Assembly: GCA_014529385.2 (NCBI GenBank)
Contig: CM043942.1
Span: forward strand, 18,985,991-19,049,990
Direction of reading: 5' to 3'
Length of the DNA stretch: 64,000 nt
Origin: Adiantum capillus-veneris
Taxonomy: Eukaryota; Streptophyta; Polypodiopsida; Polypodiales; Pteridaceae
The notes under the pieces were generated by a model. It searched no databases. It had not been told where the DNA came from and was given only the letters and a program-made list of their open reading frames with translations. Position 1 is the stretch's first letter, and every line of letters begins with the position of its first letter. Of the stretch, positions 1 to 11,612 are shown piece by piece. Position numbers and translations under genes: made by a program.

Positions 1-1050
1 CAAAAAAAACTTTTACACACAAAATTTATACAAAATCAAGAGCATCTCTTTCAGAAAAAATTTAATTCCTCTTCTTGAAAAATAACGTTAGTTCCAAAAA
101 TAACTCCATTTTCTAGTTAGCTTTGATTTGTAGTATTTACCTTTATAAGAGTAGTGTAGGTAATAGAATAAAAGTAACTTTAAAATCAATAAAAAGGTTT
201 ATGCGGGAGTTTAAAGGATATTTAAGGATATAAGTCACCATTTTATCATGCATACTTTTTAGGTAATTATGATCTCCATTCACCTATGGTTAAAGAGAGT
301 GCTTTCTACTCTCTCTATGCCATATTAATCTGGTAATCTAAGAAACTTGGAACTTGAAATATTTAGGTAATTATGAATTCCGATCACCTATGGTTAAAGA
401 GAGTGCTTTCTACTCTCTCTATGCCATATGAGTTTGGTAGTTTAAGAAACTTGAAATAATAGAAGTTCAAATAACATCATGGTTAGTTGTTAGCAAGGTG
501 GTTAACGAGCTATGACTAGTAATGAACCATAATTAGAAAAAAATCAAAAAATTAAGAAGTTAGTTCTTCTTCCTAAACAAAAAGGCTTGCTTATGAAAAT
601 GTGAGAGCTTAAGCATGAATTTAAGTAAGCATGAAAGTAAACCACTTTCAGAAAAGTGCAATAGCATAAAGAGAACAAGAAAAACATTACCTTGTGTGTA
701 TATGGTAGTGTCTTCTCCTTGATTTGGGAGAGTATTGAAGAAGGATATTGATGTATTCGACTTTTTCCCTCTTCACTTTGCTTGGAGACCACCAATTATA
801 CCACTTAGTATGAGAGAATAGCAAGAGGTAAAAGGAATTCAAGCTATGGAAAGCTTGATAATTAGGAGAGAGAGGAGAATGGGGGGGGATGGGGGTGGTA
901 ATGTGAAGAAGAAGATCAAGTTTTGAAAAAATTGATTAGGGTTTTGGACATGGCTTCTATTGGAGGGGTGTGTGTGTGTGTAGAAGGTGTGTGTGAAAGA
1001 GCTTTGGCTATGACTTTACCAAGCTTACTCTTAAGCTTGCACTTCTAAAA
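1..1050. repeat. Dispersed repeat R1, left copy (cut by window start)
   Basis: This stretch is collinear with 43,557-44,583 in the same orientation, with scattered substitutions and small indels. The shared part begins before the window edge and ends at the words GCACTTCTAAAA in both copies; the sequences then diverge completely. It is AT-rich, ends in a TG-rich run, and carries an internal 104-bp tandem duplication. The short frames inside look like chance frames. It could be part of an LTR or a non-coding repeat family; no TG...CA ends or primer site are visible. Confidence 0.75.
261..455. repeat. Two tandem 104-bp units, each with a 7-bp-stem hairpin
   Basis: Units begin AGGTAATTATGA at 261 and 365. 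Each holds the inverted repeat AGAGAGT-gctttct-ACTCTCT (294-314 and 398-418). The R1 partner at 43.8-44.0 kb has the same two-unit structure, so the duplication predates R1 dispersal. Confidence 0.7.
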
Positions 1051-1500
1051 CAATAGAGGAAGGTGGTAAATCTTCAACTGCAAGTGACACCTTTAACTTC
1101 TAGGTAACTCTAATTTGTTCTTCTCTAGCGGGTTCATCTATATAAGGTACAATCTATCCTCATCATCTCGTATGGTATTATTACCCTACTCTTTCTCTTT
1201 TCTTCTCATCTCCTTGTCAAGAACTTCTTAGGATTGTCTCTTATAACCGTTTTCGTTGTCTCTTTGCTCATTACCTTACTTTATGGATCAGTGGCAAGAG
1301 CTGGTTTTATCTGAGGCCATTCCTCATTTGCAACAAACAAGTGAATCTATGAGGAGATATTTTGTGAAACGATATGAGCGCCTGCTCTTCCCTCACTTGG
1401 GAAATTCAGTAGCTCAAACCAAATGGTGCATGTTCCGAGACATAACAAGGGTGACACTTTTGGGATTGAGATCACTTTTGCAACAATGTCCGCTTGGCTA
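1051..1500. other. Unassigned non-coding sequence
   Basis: AT-rich sequence outside R1. An 84-codon open frame (1,256-1,510, plus) shows no recognisable domain. Nothing else is supportable. Confidence 0.4.
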
Positions 1501-1660
1501 TGGTAATTGAATCAATGGGTTTGGGTCCTTGATACTACTGCGTGATGAGGTTGATGTATTGTGGGTTCTCCGAGCGATACTATGGTAATTGAAACAAGGG
1601 TTTGGGCCCTCGATACTACTGCGTGATGAGATCGATGTATCGTGGATTCTCCAAGCGAGT
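1501..1660. repeat. 82-bp tandem duplication, two diverged units
   Basis: The unit starting TGGTAATTGA at 1,501 recurs at 1,583 and continues through matching blocks ending ...TTCTCC(G/A)AGCGA. The two units differ by several transitions. Confidence 0.75.
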
Positions 1661-2105
1661 CTTTTTGCTTGCACAGTTTCTTCCTCATCAAAAGATATAA
1701 TTTTTCTCTCACTTTGGTTTGCCTCTTAGAGGGCCCTTTAATTTCTCACCTCATACTCAAGAGATCAGTGCAACAATTTCACAACAAATTCTTCCTATGG
1801 TTGAAAGGCCTAATATGTGTCATGCTTGTGATAGTTTCTTTTGTGATCATGTAATGGATGGGCTTATAATTGACTTGTAAAAAATCCATCTTCGTTGTAT
1901 CTCTTAACAAGTTTGTTGTTTATTAAGATCCTGGTTCTTGTCTTAAATCCTTGTTTTTCTTATTTCTCTTGACAAACACAATTAAATTTGTTCTTATCTT
2001 CCTACGTCTAGTATTTTGTAGAATCCCTTGAGAGAAATGCAAATGTAGCTAGCTTAGCTACAAAGGATAACACTAATATTGTTATTATGTAGCAAAATAG
2101 TCAGG

Positions 2106-2420
2106 TTATATTGCTTGGGTGACACAAAATGTTAGTAAGATAGAGCTTGTTGTGGTAATTACATGGGCTAGTAGGGTCCATTTTGAGCAAAAAAAGAGGA
2201 AAGTTCTCATCAAAAAGATGATAAACTGAGAAGTAAGGCATTCCTTTTCCTCCGAGTAAGTATCTTCAGCGAGATAGTCCTCCCATTGTACCAAAAATCT
2301 CCTAAACAATTCTCTATGGAGCAGCATGGGCTCCTTCATGTCTAAAATTTTCCCTAGCTCCTTCCTTGTACTCTTCCTTAACCTCAAGAAAGAGAGATTT
2401 TTTATTCTTGTCACTAGCAT
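2106..2420 (-). pseudogene. Possible chromodomain-like remnant downstream of gag
   Basis: A minus-strand frame overlapping the end of the decayed gag contains FRRFLVQWEDYLAED, which resembles the chromodomain pattern (Y/F)LV(K/Q)W.GY..ED(A/T) at the end of Ty3 integrases. If right, the protease-to-integrase portion between gag and this segment has been deleted. The match is short and the rest of the frame is uninformative, so this is tentative. Confidence 0.3.
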
Positions 2421-3245
2421 TCAAGGCACCAAAGACATTGGCTTGTTCATCTATCTCATCCTTTCCTAAGACAAAGTATACTATTGCTGATCTAGGTGGA
2501 TTGACGGTTGGCCTTTGAGAATGAAAACAAGTGGTAGGGGGAGTTCTTTCTTGGGTTGGATTTCTTCCTCTTGATCCAAGGTTTTTGAATTGTCCCCCTT
2601 GATTGGGTGGATTCTGAAGGTTAATAGGGAGGCTTGAATTACTAGGGTCATTTCCTTTAGGAAACTGGGCCTTCTTATGACCAAATTCTAGGCATTCATG
2701 GCTCTGCATTTTCCGTCCTCAGAGTCACTCGAAGAGCATTCACGTGAACAAAGCGCAGTGGTGATTGGGGTTGGACAACAACCTTTCGTATAAATGGTAC
2801 TTCGGTTGCTTGACAAGGTTGATTGGGATAGGAAGGAAATTCTTGTTTCCTATTGGTTATAGTGCCTCTCTGAAAAGGCTCTTATGCTTTGACTTGACCC
2901 AGATTAGAGCATCTGGAGTGAGGCAGGTCAAAGGGACTCTACTTCGGGAGCCAAATCTTCTCAAGCCCAAGGATGAAGCGACTTAGCTTTTGTTCCTCTG
3001 TCATGAGAGAAGAATATCATGAAAAATTGGACAAAATACTCATAGTAAGCTTCAACAGACCTATTCCCCAGCTTGCAAGAAAGAAACTCATTCATCTTAG
3101 TGGTAGAGTAGTCTAGGGGAAGATATCGCTCCTTGAGATGATGCTTTAACTCATCCCAACTCTGGGTCACCTCAGCTACTTGGCGAGATTGGCACTTAAG
3201 CTTCCACCATGTCTTTACTTGTCCTTCTAGCTTAGCTCTCCCCAT
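2314..3245 (-). pseudogene. gag: Decayed Ty3/Gypsy gag fragment
   Basis: Two minus-strand pieces belong together. The upstream piece (3,245-2,961) carries the retrotransposon gag signature: W(D/E)ELK..LKERYLPLDY followed by KMNEFLSCKLGNRSVEAYYEYF. The downstream piece (2,709-2,314) starts with a degenerate zinc knuckle in which the usual cysteines are partly lost (ECLEFGHKKAQFPKG). Frameshifts and stops separate them. No protease or polymerase follows, so this is a dead fragment. Its LTRs were not identified. Confidence 0.65.
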
Positions 3246-4073
3246 TATTCGTGGAGCAACTACATTATAGCCGGCAAGAGCAAAGCAGTCAACTAGCTAA
3301 ATTATCTATTCTTCTAGCTGGATAGGCACACCATCACTCGTGCCTAAAAATGAATGTGGTTGCATAGATTTGAGCAGGGCCTTCAGATCCTTGTCACATC
3401 CAAAATCCTCTACAAGGGTTGTAGCAAGTGACATCTGATTTGGTACAGGGACAAGTGTTGGTTGTGCTTATGTATTAGGAAGCACCGAATCTAAAGTGTT
3501 AGTTACAGGTGAGTCCCAAGAATCTCTATCTCTTGGGAGTTTACGTGGCATATTCTTATGGGAATGGCAAAAAAAACCACTTCCTCTTAGTGATAGGTTC
3601 ATAAATATCACAAATACACAAGGGCCTCTTAAAAAAGTTAGACACTTCAAAAGATGGATTCTCTTTATCACATCTAAAACTACATTTGGGGAAATAAGTA
3701 ACGATCAATAGAAACACTTCTTTAGGATTTTTTAAATGCTAAGATCTCCCACTTCATGCTTTTGAGAGGACTGGTCTTAAAACCCCTAGGGCTAACAATC
3801 ATGAAAAATACAATATTATGGACTTGAATAAAATTTATCACGAGTTTTTTCTTTTCTTTTTGGATTCCAAGCCTGGTGATTCCTTCTTGGGTTTATTGAA
3901 GTTGATGAAATGCTTGAATATATGTTTCTTAAGTCTCTTGACCGATTGATTAACTTTAACTACTCTTCTGCCTTGTACTTGTATCTTGTTCCCTTTAATT
4001 GTTGGCAAATGGTTTCATTCCCTTGATTGCAATAACTTGATTATTCTGCTCAACCACTCAATCCTTGGAATTT

Positions 4074-4076
<3 letters not shown>
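3246..4076. other. Unassigned sequence between gag remnant and AT microsatellite
   Basis: Probably the upstream continuation of the minus-strand Ty3 remnant at first, then unrecognised AT-rich sequence. Only short frames without domains are present. Confidence 0.4.

Positions 4077-4168
<92 letters not shown>
4077..4168. repeat. (TA)n microsatellite, about 46 units
   Basis: Uninterrupted TA dinucleotides lying just under 200 bp outside the left end of element A1. The apparent IYIYIY frame across it is an artefact. Confidence 0.98.
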
Positions 4169-4170
<2 letters not shown>

Positions 4171-4356
4171 GTTTCCATCTTGCATAGACAAAATTGAAAG
4201 AGAACTAGAATGACCTTTTTTTTTTCTATAATGAAGGTTTATGCCTTCCTTGTCTGTGAAAATAGTGGACCTACTAGCCCAATGATGCTCTCAACTCCTT
4301 ACCCATGTCGAGTCAGTGTAGTTTCATAGAGATTAAATTAGATTTGAACTAATATT

Positions 4357-4885
4357 TGTGCGCATCTGTCGCACGTTTCAATGCAAGGGACTTGTCGTAC
4401 ACTTTGTGCGAGACACAAATGGCTGCAAGCACACAACTAGATTAATCTAGCAAGGTCAAGAGAGCAAGGGTGTGTCGCTCACCGTCCTACGCTCGCCTTT
4501 GTGGAGGATTCCTCGCAACGAAGAAGAGGGAGCTACCACCATGCCACGCTCAACCACCTCGCTACCGCCGTGCCATCGCAATGCTCAATCATGCTCTCTC
4601 TCTCTCTCTCTCTCACTTACTCACTCTCACGCATACACACACACAAGAAGATGGAGAGGAGAAAGAGCACTCTTCAATTGCACAAATGAGAGAATGAGTG
4701 ATTTCTAGGTTTTGGTGACTTTTATATGAGCTCATCCATTCACACTTGGGCGCCCATGCTTAGCCAACTAACCCTTGAATGTTCCAATTAGAGTGCGCCT
4801 CTCATCGGCGATCACTCTTACCCTTTTCCTATTGGATGGACAAGCCTCACCCATGACTACTAGAAGTGGATACCGGTGGTTAACT
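4357..4885 (-). repeat. A1 3' LTR
   Basis: Starts TGTGCGC and ends GGTTAACT on the plus strand (terminal A changed to T relative to its partner). It is the reverse-complement relative of the A2 LTRs. It keeps the palindrome TGGGCGCCCA at 4,747-4,756 and a TATA-like element near 4,721-4,727 read on the minus strand, and contains short CT and CA runs. Confidence 0.85.
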
Positions 4886-4887
4886 TG

Positions 4888-4898
4888 CCCCCCTTCCT
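4888..4898 (-). promoter_or_regulatory. A1 polypurine tract
   Basis: Minus strand reads AGGAAGGGGGG directly before the 3' LTR, identical to the tract in A2. In LTR elements this RNase-H-resistant purine run primes plus-strand DNA synthesis. Confidence 0.85.
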
Positions 4899-5587
4899 GA
4901 TGTAGATTCCACCCTTGGAATATAACATTGCAGCATCGAGATCCACGATAGGAGTACCTGTGTCAGAAGAACAACAACCTTGTGAAAGCTCAAAGGTAGC
5001 ATGTGCAGGCCCCAAGGCGGCCACTTTTTAGAATGTGTATGATATCACGTGAGTTAACCGGAGAGTATTATTAAAAGACCAAAATGTATAAAAATGTATA
5101 CATATAGAGGGGTGGGGGTTTTTTAAATAGGCTCACAGTGTAAGTATAGTATGTATATTGGGGTATTATTAATTACCTCTTGAACGCACGTGATATAGGG
5201 GTCTTTTGATAAGTGACTGCCCCGAGGTGCAGACGGGCAATAAGTGAGATGCATACATGATATTCTAGGAAATGCAAAAAGAAATCATGAATTGTAACAT
5301 TGCCAACTAGAACAAGCGTAGTACCTGAATGAAATGCAATTGAGTTAAGGTCTATTAGGTTGACTCTAAGAGAAGTACACAAGATCTAGGGCTAAAGTAA
5401 GTACTAGATTGACCAACATTAATTAAAAAATGTCGATAAAGAGTAGTTAACCCTAGGAATGCTCGTCGAGGTCTAAAGACTAGTGATCTTGTCACTTATA
5501 CCACGTAAGTGTGATCAACATAAAATACAAGGAAGTTTGTGCTATTTGCTTTCTCTTTTTTTCTTCTTTTGGCATAGTTGCTACAAG
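4899..5587 (-). other. A1 3' non-coding region
   Basis: Sequence between the purine tract and the 44-bp repeats. The first part (GGAATCTACATC next to the tract) matches A2; the rest does not obviously align to A2. No convincing coding frame. Confidence 0.6.
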
Positions 5588-5719
5588 TAGCTGGGGGACT
5601 CGAGGTCTCAAATACCATCTTGAACATAAACTAGCCGGGAGACTCAGAGTCTCAAATACCAGCTTGAGCATAAACTAGCCGGGAGACTTGAGGTCTCAAA
5701 TACTAGCTTAACACATGGA
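5588..5719. repeat. Three tandem 44-bp repeats
   Basis: Units start TAGC(T/C)GGG at 5,588, 5,632 and 5,676 and share GACT(C/T)..GTCTCAAATAC. They lie in the A1 3' region, 150 bp from the Copia insertion, and show no coding potential. Confidence 0.85.
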
Positions 5720-5868
5720 CTTCCACAACACAAGTCACACTTAGGTGGAATAAGCTAGAGAGACCTATATCCTCATAGCCTAAAACATTACTAAAGTTAC
5801 TACAATTAATACACTATTTAGGAATTAAAGTTAGCAATTAAGTGGCCTAGTTTAGCCTAAGGTACTGA

Positions 5869-6060
5869 TGAAGGAGTACGAGCGGAAGGGCGACGCGAGA
5901 GAGAGTGTGAGAAGAAGAGCACGACGATATGGTGAACTCGCTCTACTGTAATGTGTAGAGCATAGTGAGTTTTTATTAGGTTTTTACAAAAGAACATGTG
6001 TACATACCTGGCGGCCTACCCACTCACCTGGGCGACCACATTGGGCTTTATACCCCAACA
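5869..6060 (-). repeat. Copia-1 3' LTR, 192 bp
   Basis: Direct repeat of 11,230-11,421. On the minus strand it begins TGTTGGGGTATAAAG, placing a TATA-like sequence almost at the LTR start. Confidence 0.95.
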
Positions 6061-6071
6061 ACCTCCCACTT
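6061..6071 (-). promoter_or_regulatory. Copia-1 polypurine tract
   Basis: Minus strand reads AAGTGGGAGGT immediately before the 3' LTR, the usual Copia purine tract. Confidence 0.85.
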
Positions 6072-6149
6072 AAAGTCCAATGTGGTACTTTAAGTGTGAG
6101 AGAAGCTACTATACAAGCTAATATACAAGAGATGTAGAGAAGTGATGTA

Positions 6150-9100
6150 CTACCCTACACCTAACTGCTTGCGAAAATGAGCAAAGCTCTCTGAGGGAAG
6201 TCCTTTTGTAAGTAGATCAGCAGGATTTTCTGTGGTGTGAACTTTGACAAGCTGAAGTTGCTTATCCTCGAGCATTTCCCTGATGAAATGATACTTCACA
6301 TCCACATGCTTTGTCTTTGAGTGATAAACTGGATTGCGAGCCAATTGTATAGCACTTTGACTATCACAATATAACACAGGCATCTCTTCTTTGATTCCCA
6401 AGTCTGTTACTAGTCGATTAAGCCAAATTGATTCTTTGCATGCCTCTGATGCTGCAACATATTCAGCCTCTGTAGTAGACTGAGTAGCACAATCTTGTAA
6501 TCTAGAATGCCATGATACTGCTCCACCAGCCAATGTAAAGACATACCCTGACGTAGACCTTCGGTTGTCTAAGTCACCTACATAATCTGAGTCTGTAAAA
6601 CCCTTTACACTTAGCTCCTGACTCCCATAGCATATACGCATACTCTTTGTAGCTTTCAGGTATCTCAATATTCCTTTCACTGCCTCCCAATGTTTCTTGC
6701 CTGGGTTTGACATGTATCGGCTTACTACTCCCACTGCAAATGCAATGTCTGGGCGAGTAGCAATCATTGCATACATCAAACTACCCACTGCAGACGCATA
6801 TGGAATCTTATCCATTTCAGCCTGTTCTTCCTCAGACACAGGACAATCTTGTTTGCTAAGTTTCACATATGGTGGCAATGGAACACTCAGTGCCTTTCCC
6901 TTCTCCATATTGAAACGTTGCAAAACCTTGTCAATAAACTCTGTTTGAGATAACCAAATCAACTTCTTTGATCTGTCTCTCTCAATGCGCATACCAAGTA
7001 TATGACTTGCCTCACCCATGTCTTTTATGTCAAACGATTTTGCCATCTTTGACTTCAAAGCTGAAATTTCTTCCAAGTGCTTGCTAGCAATCAACATGTC
7101 ATCCACATACAAAATAAGGATCATCCAACTGCCATCCTTAGCCTTCTTTGTATATAGTCAGTGATCGAACTCACTACGTTTGTAGCCTTGAGAAAGCATA
7201 AACTTGTGGAATTTATGGTACCATGCCCTCGGTGATTGTTTCAAGCCATAAAGACTCTTTAACAACTGGCATACTCAATCTTCCTTGCCTTTCTCAACAA
7301 ACCCTTCTGGCTGCTGCATGTAAATTTCCACATCTAAATCACCATGCAAGAACACTGTCTTGACATCCATTTGGTGCAACACCAAATCTAATATGGCAAC
7401 CAATGCAAGAAAGCATCTCAATGTAGTCATCTTGACCGCCGGAGAGAAGACTTCATCAAAGTCAATGCCTTGTTCTTGCTTAAAGCCCTTGGCAACAAGC
7501 CTTGCTTTGTACTTTGGCTGACTATCATCAGCGGTGATCTTATACCTGTAAACCCATTTACAAGGTAGAGCCTTTTTGCCCCGTGGTAATTTAACTAGCT
7601 TCCATGTCTGGTTTTTATGCAGATCTATCATCTCTGACTGCATGGCCAATTGCCAATTCCCGGAGTCCTTCATTTGCACTGTTTCCTTGTAACATGAAGG
7701 CTCATTACAATCAGTCAACATGACATAGTTCATAGATGGAACAAAACTATCAGGAGGTCGCGTGACATGTCCAGATCTACGCACAATAGGTGGCTCAGGC
7801 TCAACCACAACCTGTGGTTCCACTCTATCCTATCCTTGCTCCTCTTGAGCCCTGACATTTTGTCTTGCACGTGCAGGTCCATCTTCTTGGAAGACAACTC
7901 TTCTAATCTCCTCAACCCTCTCTGGTTTAGAATGATATTTGGATTCATTAAAGTGAACATCATTGCTGCGGACAACCTTTATGGATTCGGGATCCCAAAG
8001 TCTGTACCCCATCTCACCAGAATTACCATAGCCTAGAAAGATGCACTTTCTACTCTTTGGCTCAAGTTTGTTCCTAAATTCCTTTGGAACGTGAGTATAT
8101 GCCTCACAGCCAAAGACTCTGAGATGCTTGTATGAGGGCATTTTTCCTGACCATACCATCTCTGGCACTGAATCCTTCTGTAAAACCTTGCTAGGAGATC
8201 TATTTACAAGATGAACAGCTGTTGATACAGCTTCAGTCCAAAACCCATTTGGCAGCTGTGCATTAGACAACATACTTCTGACCTTCTCTTGTATGGTCCT
8301 ATTCATCCTCTCAGCAACACCATTTTGAGGAGGATTGTAAGGAGCAGTAAGTTCACGTTTTATACCTTTTGACTCACAAAAGTCCTGAAAGGCCTTTGAA
8401 ACATACTCTCCACCATTGTCAGTGCGCAAGCATTTAAGCTTCTTGCCACGCTGATTCTCCACAAGTGTCACAAACGTTTTGAAAACACTAAACGCTTCAT
8501 CCTTGTGCTTGAGAAAGTAAACCCATACTTTCCTCGAGTAATCATCTATAAATGTCATAAAGTAAGAAGCTCCCCCTAGAGATAGGTTAGGCATAGGTCC
8601 ACACAAATCACTATGAACAAGTGCCAACTGTGTATCTCTTCTACTGCTTCTATGCTTATGTGGCTGCCATGTTTGCTTACCATACAGACAATGTTCACAG
8701 AATTCAAAATCATTAAATGAAAAGCCAAGCAAATAACCAGAACAAGACAAGATTTCCATTCCCTTCTTGGACATATGCCCTAACCGGCTATGCCACAAAG
8801 AAACGTTCGGATGCTCGGTTAGATTGATTACATTTTTAGAGACATTTGATACATAAATCATGTAAAGTCCTCCAGACTTTAATCCATGTGCTACTGTCAT
8901 AGAACCCTTGGATATCTTCCACATGTTCTGTCCAAAAGTCGTGACGTAGCCAGCATCATCAAGTAAACCTGTGCTGATCAAGCTCTTTGTAATTGCGAGA
9001 ACATGTCTCACATTCTTCAGCGTGAAAGAAGAGCCATTCTGAAACTTCAATTGAACATCTCCAACACCTAAGATCTCACATGTCTGCCCATTGCCTAGCC

Positions 9101-10130
9101 GAACATGATCTTTAGTGGTGACATAAGAGGTAAACCACTCCTTGTTTGGAGACACATGAAGTGATGCCCCTGAGTCTATAATCCAGTCACTCAGTGCATT
9201 TCCATCAGATGCTGTAAGAAGAGCTTAGTCCATTGTATTCTTCAAGAAGTAGATATCTCCTAACACTAGACTGTCATCCTCTGCAACAGTGTTTGTCACA
9301 TTTATTTCTTGAATATTCATTGAGGACTTGTTCTTCTCACCATGGTCTTCAGCTTTCTCTTTGCCTTTTTCTGCTTTCCATTCTCTGCAGTCTCTTTTCA
9401 TGTGACCCTTCTTGCCACAATGGTAGCATTCTATGTCACTCATGCCTTTAGCACTGCGGGACTTGCTACGAGACTGATTCCTCTTTCCACCTTTGTACTT
9501 TTTTTTGGTCCTTCCCCTGACAACTAAGGCTGTTCCTTTGCCTTTGTCCATTGTCTTTCTATTGGTTTCTTCTGTAAGCAGACTTCCTTCTACACCTGCT
9601 ATGTTCAAACCATCTGGAGGTGCAGAATTACTCAAAGCTGTGCGAAAATTGTCCCAACTTTCGGGCAATGTGATCAACAGGAACATAGCTCTAACAGGTT
9701 CATCAAACTTGACACCTTGAGCTGAAAACTGACTGTAGATTGTGTTGAATTCATTCAGATGATTGGACATAGGTGTCCCTTCTTTCATCTTCAAGTCAAC
9801 AAGCTTCTTAAGCCAGTATACCTGTGAAGCTGCACTCTGCTTCTCATAAAGATCACTCAGCTTTAACCATGCTTGATAAGCCGACATCTCGTCTGCTACA
9901 TTGAAGTAAACGCTTTCTGCCAAAGTCAGCATAATGGTAGAAAGTGCCAATTCATCCATTTCGCTCCATTCATATTCGTCCATATCTTCTGGTTTTATCC
10001 CTTTGAGCTTTATAGGTTTTATCTGCTTCTTTTGTACCAACACATGCCAAATATGCTTCTTCCACAATGGGAAATTGGTTCCATCTAGCTTCTTGATATT
10101 GTAAAGAGCAGTGTCCTGTGATCCAGCCAT
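6150..10130 (-). pseudogene. gag-pol: Copia gag-pol polyprotein with four in-frame stops
   Basis: A single reading frame of about 1,327 codons from ATG at 10,130. Gag (10,130-9,228) has the Copia capsid region (KLDGTNFPLWKKHIW) and zinc knuckle CYHCGKKGHMKRDC. Protease begins DWIIDSGASLHVSP. Integrase shows HSDLCGPM, DDYSRKVWVYF, DNGGEYVS and NGVAERMNRT. RT has LDLVLHQMDVKTVFLHGDL and catalytic YVDD; RNase H has STTEAEYVAASEA. Stops occur at 9,225 (TAA between gag and protease), 7,830 (TAG), 7,275 (TGA) and in DH*LYTKK near 7,157 (TGA, probably from TGT). All segments are in the same frame with no indels, so decay is by point mutation only. Lineage assignment to Tork/Tnt1 is from general resemblance. 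Confidence 0.95.
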
Positions 10131-11215
10131 AGCTATGCTTCACAATGGTTTACTTTCCTAGGAAAAATTCGGTAGAGTTTCCCCTGTAAACTGACCACTG
10201 AACCAATATCAACCTGTCAAATGAACCAAGAAAGCTTCAGATTCTGCATAAATTTCGGCATAGTCTCCTTTGTAAAATGGCTCTGGTGTTCTCAAAAAAC
10301 AGACCAAAAAATAGCTCAAAAAACACTGTCTCTCTGACACTGTAAGCTGCGGGTAAACCTGTCCTGCACCTGTACTGTCTCTGACTGTCCTGTCACTGTC
10401 CTGTAAGCATAGACTGCGACAATGCCTCAACGGCAGTAAAGCAAAGATGCAATCCCAACTGTCTAACTCACAGTCAATACATCCTAGCTGTCTATCTAAG
10501 GGTGCTCGAGGGATCGCTCCAAGATCTGTATCACCGAAAGGATCTCAACATTCGAGAATCCCCCAGCTCAATAAAACCTCACTCAACCCTCAACAAAGGC
10601 TGCAATAAATCTGACAGTACATAGACTTCCCACAAAGTCATACATCCACAAATTTCCCACTGTATGCTGTAACCGCTGCGGCGGTTGTTTGCTGCGTGAC
10701 TCACAGCCAGCAAACCCTTAACAGACATACATCATCTCTGACAATACATCCCATGTGGAAGCACCTACAATGTCAGGATGAAATCTGGGATATCAAGCAG
10801 CAAACACAAGCTACCTGATGAACTAGTGGATGTCGCCTACAGTCTGTGTGTAGATGCGCCCGTGTCGTATGTGACACGTCTCCAAGAACTGTGAGCCGTC
10901 CTTCGATGTGTAGACAGCCACAAATCAACACTCTGGGAGTGTCGATATCCTCAACACCTGCAGTCGTAGGCCGAAAACCCCAAATTTGCAGAGTCGGATC
11001 TGCACCCGTTGAGATCACGTAGTCGAAAATGGCCTGCGCAGAACTTTGTCGAAGCCGAACGGTGGCTGAGATGACCTCATAATGAAATTCTGACAACACC
11101 AAGCCCTTCGGGCTTACCCACGAGATTTGGGGCCGTGTCGTCGCCTGTCAAATTACACTCCAATCTGAGTTGGTGACTCTAGCCTCTTGCAGTGCTGCCC
11201 CGAGCCTCAATCTGA
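10131..11215 (-). other. Copia-1 untranslated leader, about 1.1 kb
   Basis: Sequence between the primer site and the gag ATG. It has a cluster of CTGTC/CCTGT words at about 10,320-10,410 and no long frame. This is long for a Copia leader. Confidence 0.7.
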
Positions 11216-11227
11216 GCTCTGATACCA
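11216..11227 (-). promoter_or_regulatory. Copia-1 primer binding site (tRNA-iMet)
   Basis: Minus strand reads TGGTATCAGAGC, the standard 12-nt complement of plant initiator tRNA-Met, two bases from the 5' LTR. Confidence 0.95.
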
Positions 11228-11229
11228 GT

Positions 11230-11421
11230 TGAAGGAGTATGAGCGGAAGTGCGACGCAAGAGAGAGTGCGAGAAGAAGAGCACGACGATATGGTGAACTC
11301 GCTCTACTGTAATGTGTAGAGCATAGTGAGTTCTTATTAGGTTTTTACAAAAGAACATGTGTACATACCTGGCGGCCCGCCCACTTACCTGGGCGACCAC
11401 ATTGGGCTTTATACCCCAACA
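11230..11421 (-). repeat. Copia-1 5' LTR, 192 bp
   Basis: Direct partner of 5,869-6,060, with about eight differences. TG...CA ends. Confidence 0.95.
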
Positions 11422-11612
11422 CCTGATACCTACTTAAAGACAACTAATATATCAAACTCGAAGAGAAGAACAAGGTACTAGAAGTTCAAAAAAAATATAG
11501 CATCTAAATTGGCAATGTCACAACTTCATAAATTTTATGCATTTTTAGAAACTCAAATGACAAGATACAAACATGTACTTGTGGAAAGCATAGATAAAAG
11601 GAAGTAGTACAC
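11422..11612 (-). other. A1 fragment between the Copia and A2 insertions
   Basis: A 191-bp remnant of the A1 3' region. It begins with the Copia target duplication CCTGA and ends with the A2 duplication TACAC (11,608-11,612). Confidence 0.7.

Larger units (their letters stand above)
5869..11421 (-). mobile_element. Complete Copia element (Tork/Tnt1-like) inserted in A1
   Basis: Two 192-bp LTRs in direct orientation, both TG...CA, bound a minus-strand gag-pol. A tRNA-iMet primer site lies beside the right LTR and a purine tract beside the left LTR. Flanking bases are ACTGA (5,864-5,868) and CCTGA (11,422-11,426), a 5-bp duplication with one mismatch. The LTRs differ at about eight positions by eye (about 4%). 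All Copia domains are present in order but the frame carries four stops, so it is recently dead or needs readthrough. Confidence 0.93.

Noticed and set aside
544-795. 83-codon frame, repeated near 44.1-44.4 kb
   Set aside because: It lies in repeat R1, differs in length and frame between copies, and has no domain; the conservation is nucleotide-level repeat homology.
3986-4213. IYIYIY protein
   Set aside because: Translation of the (TA)n microsatellite.
5588-5719. CRISPR-like array
   Set aside because: Head-to-tail 44-bp repeats with no distinct spacers, in a plant retroelement.
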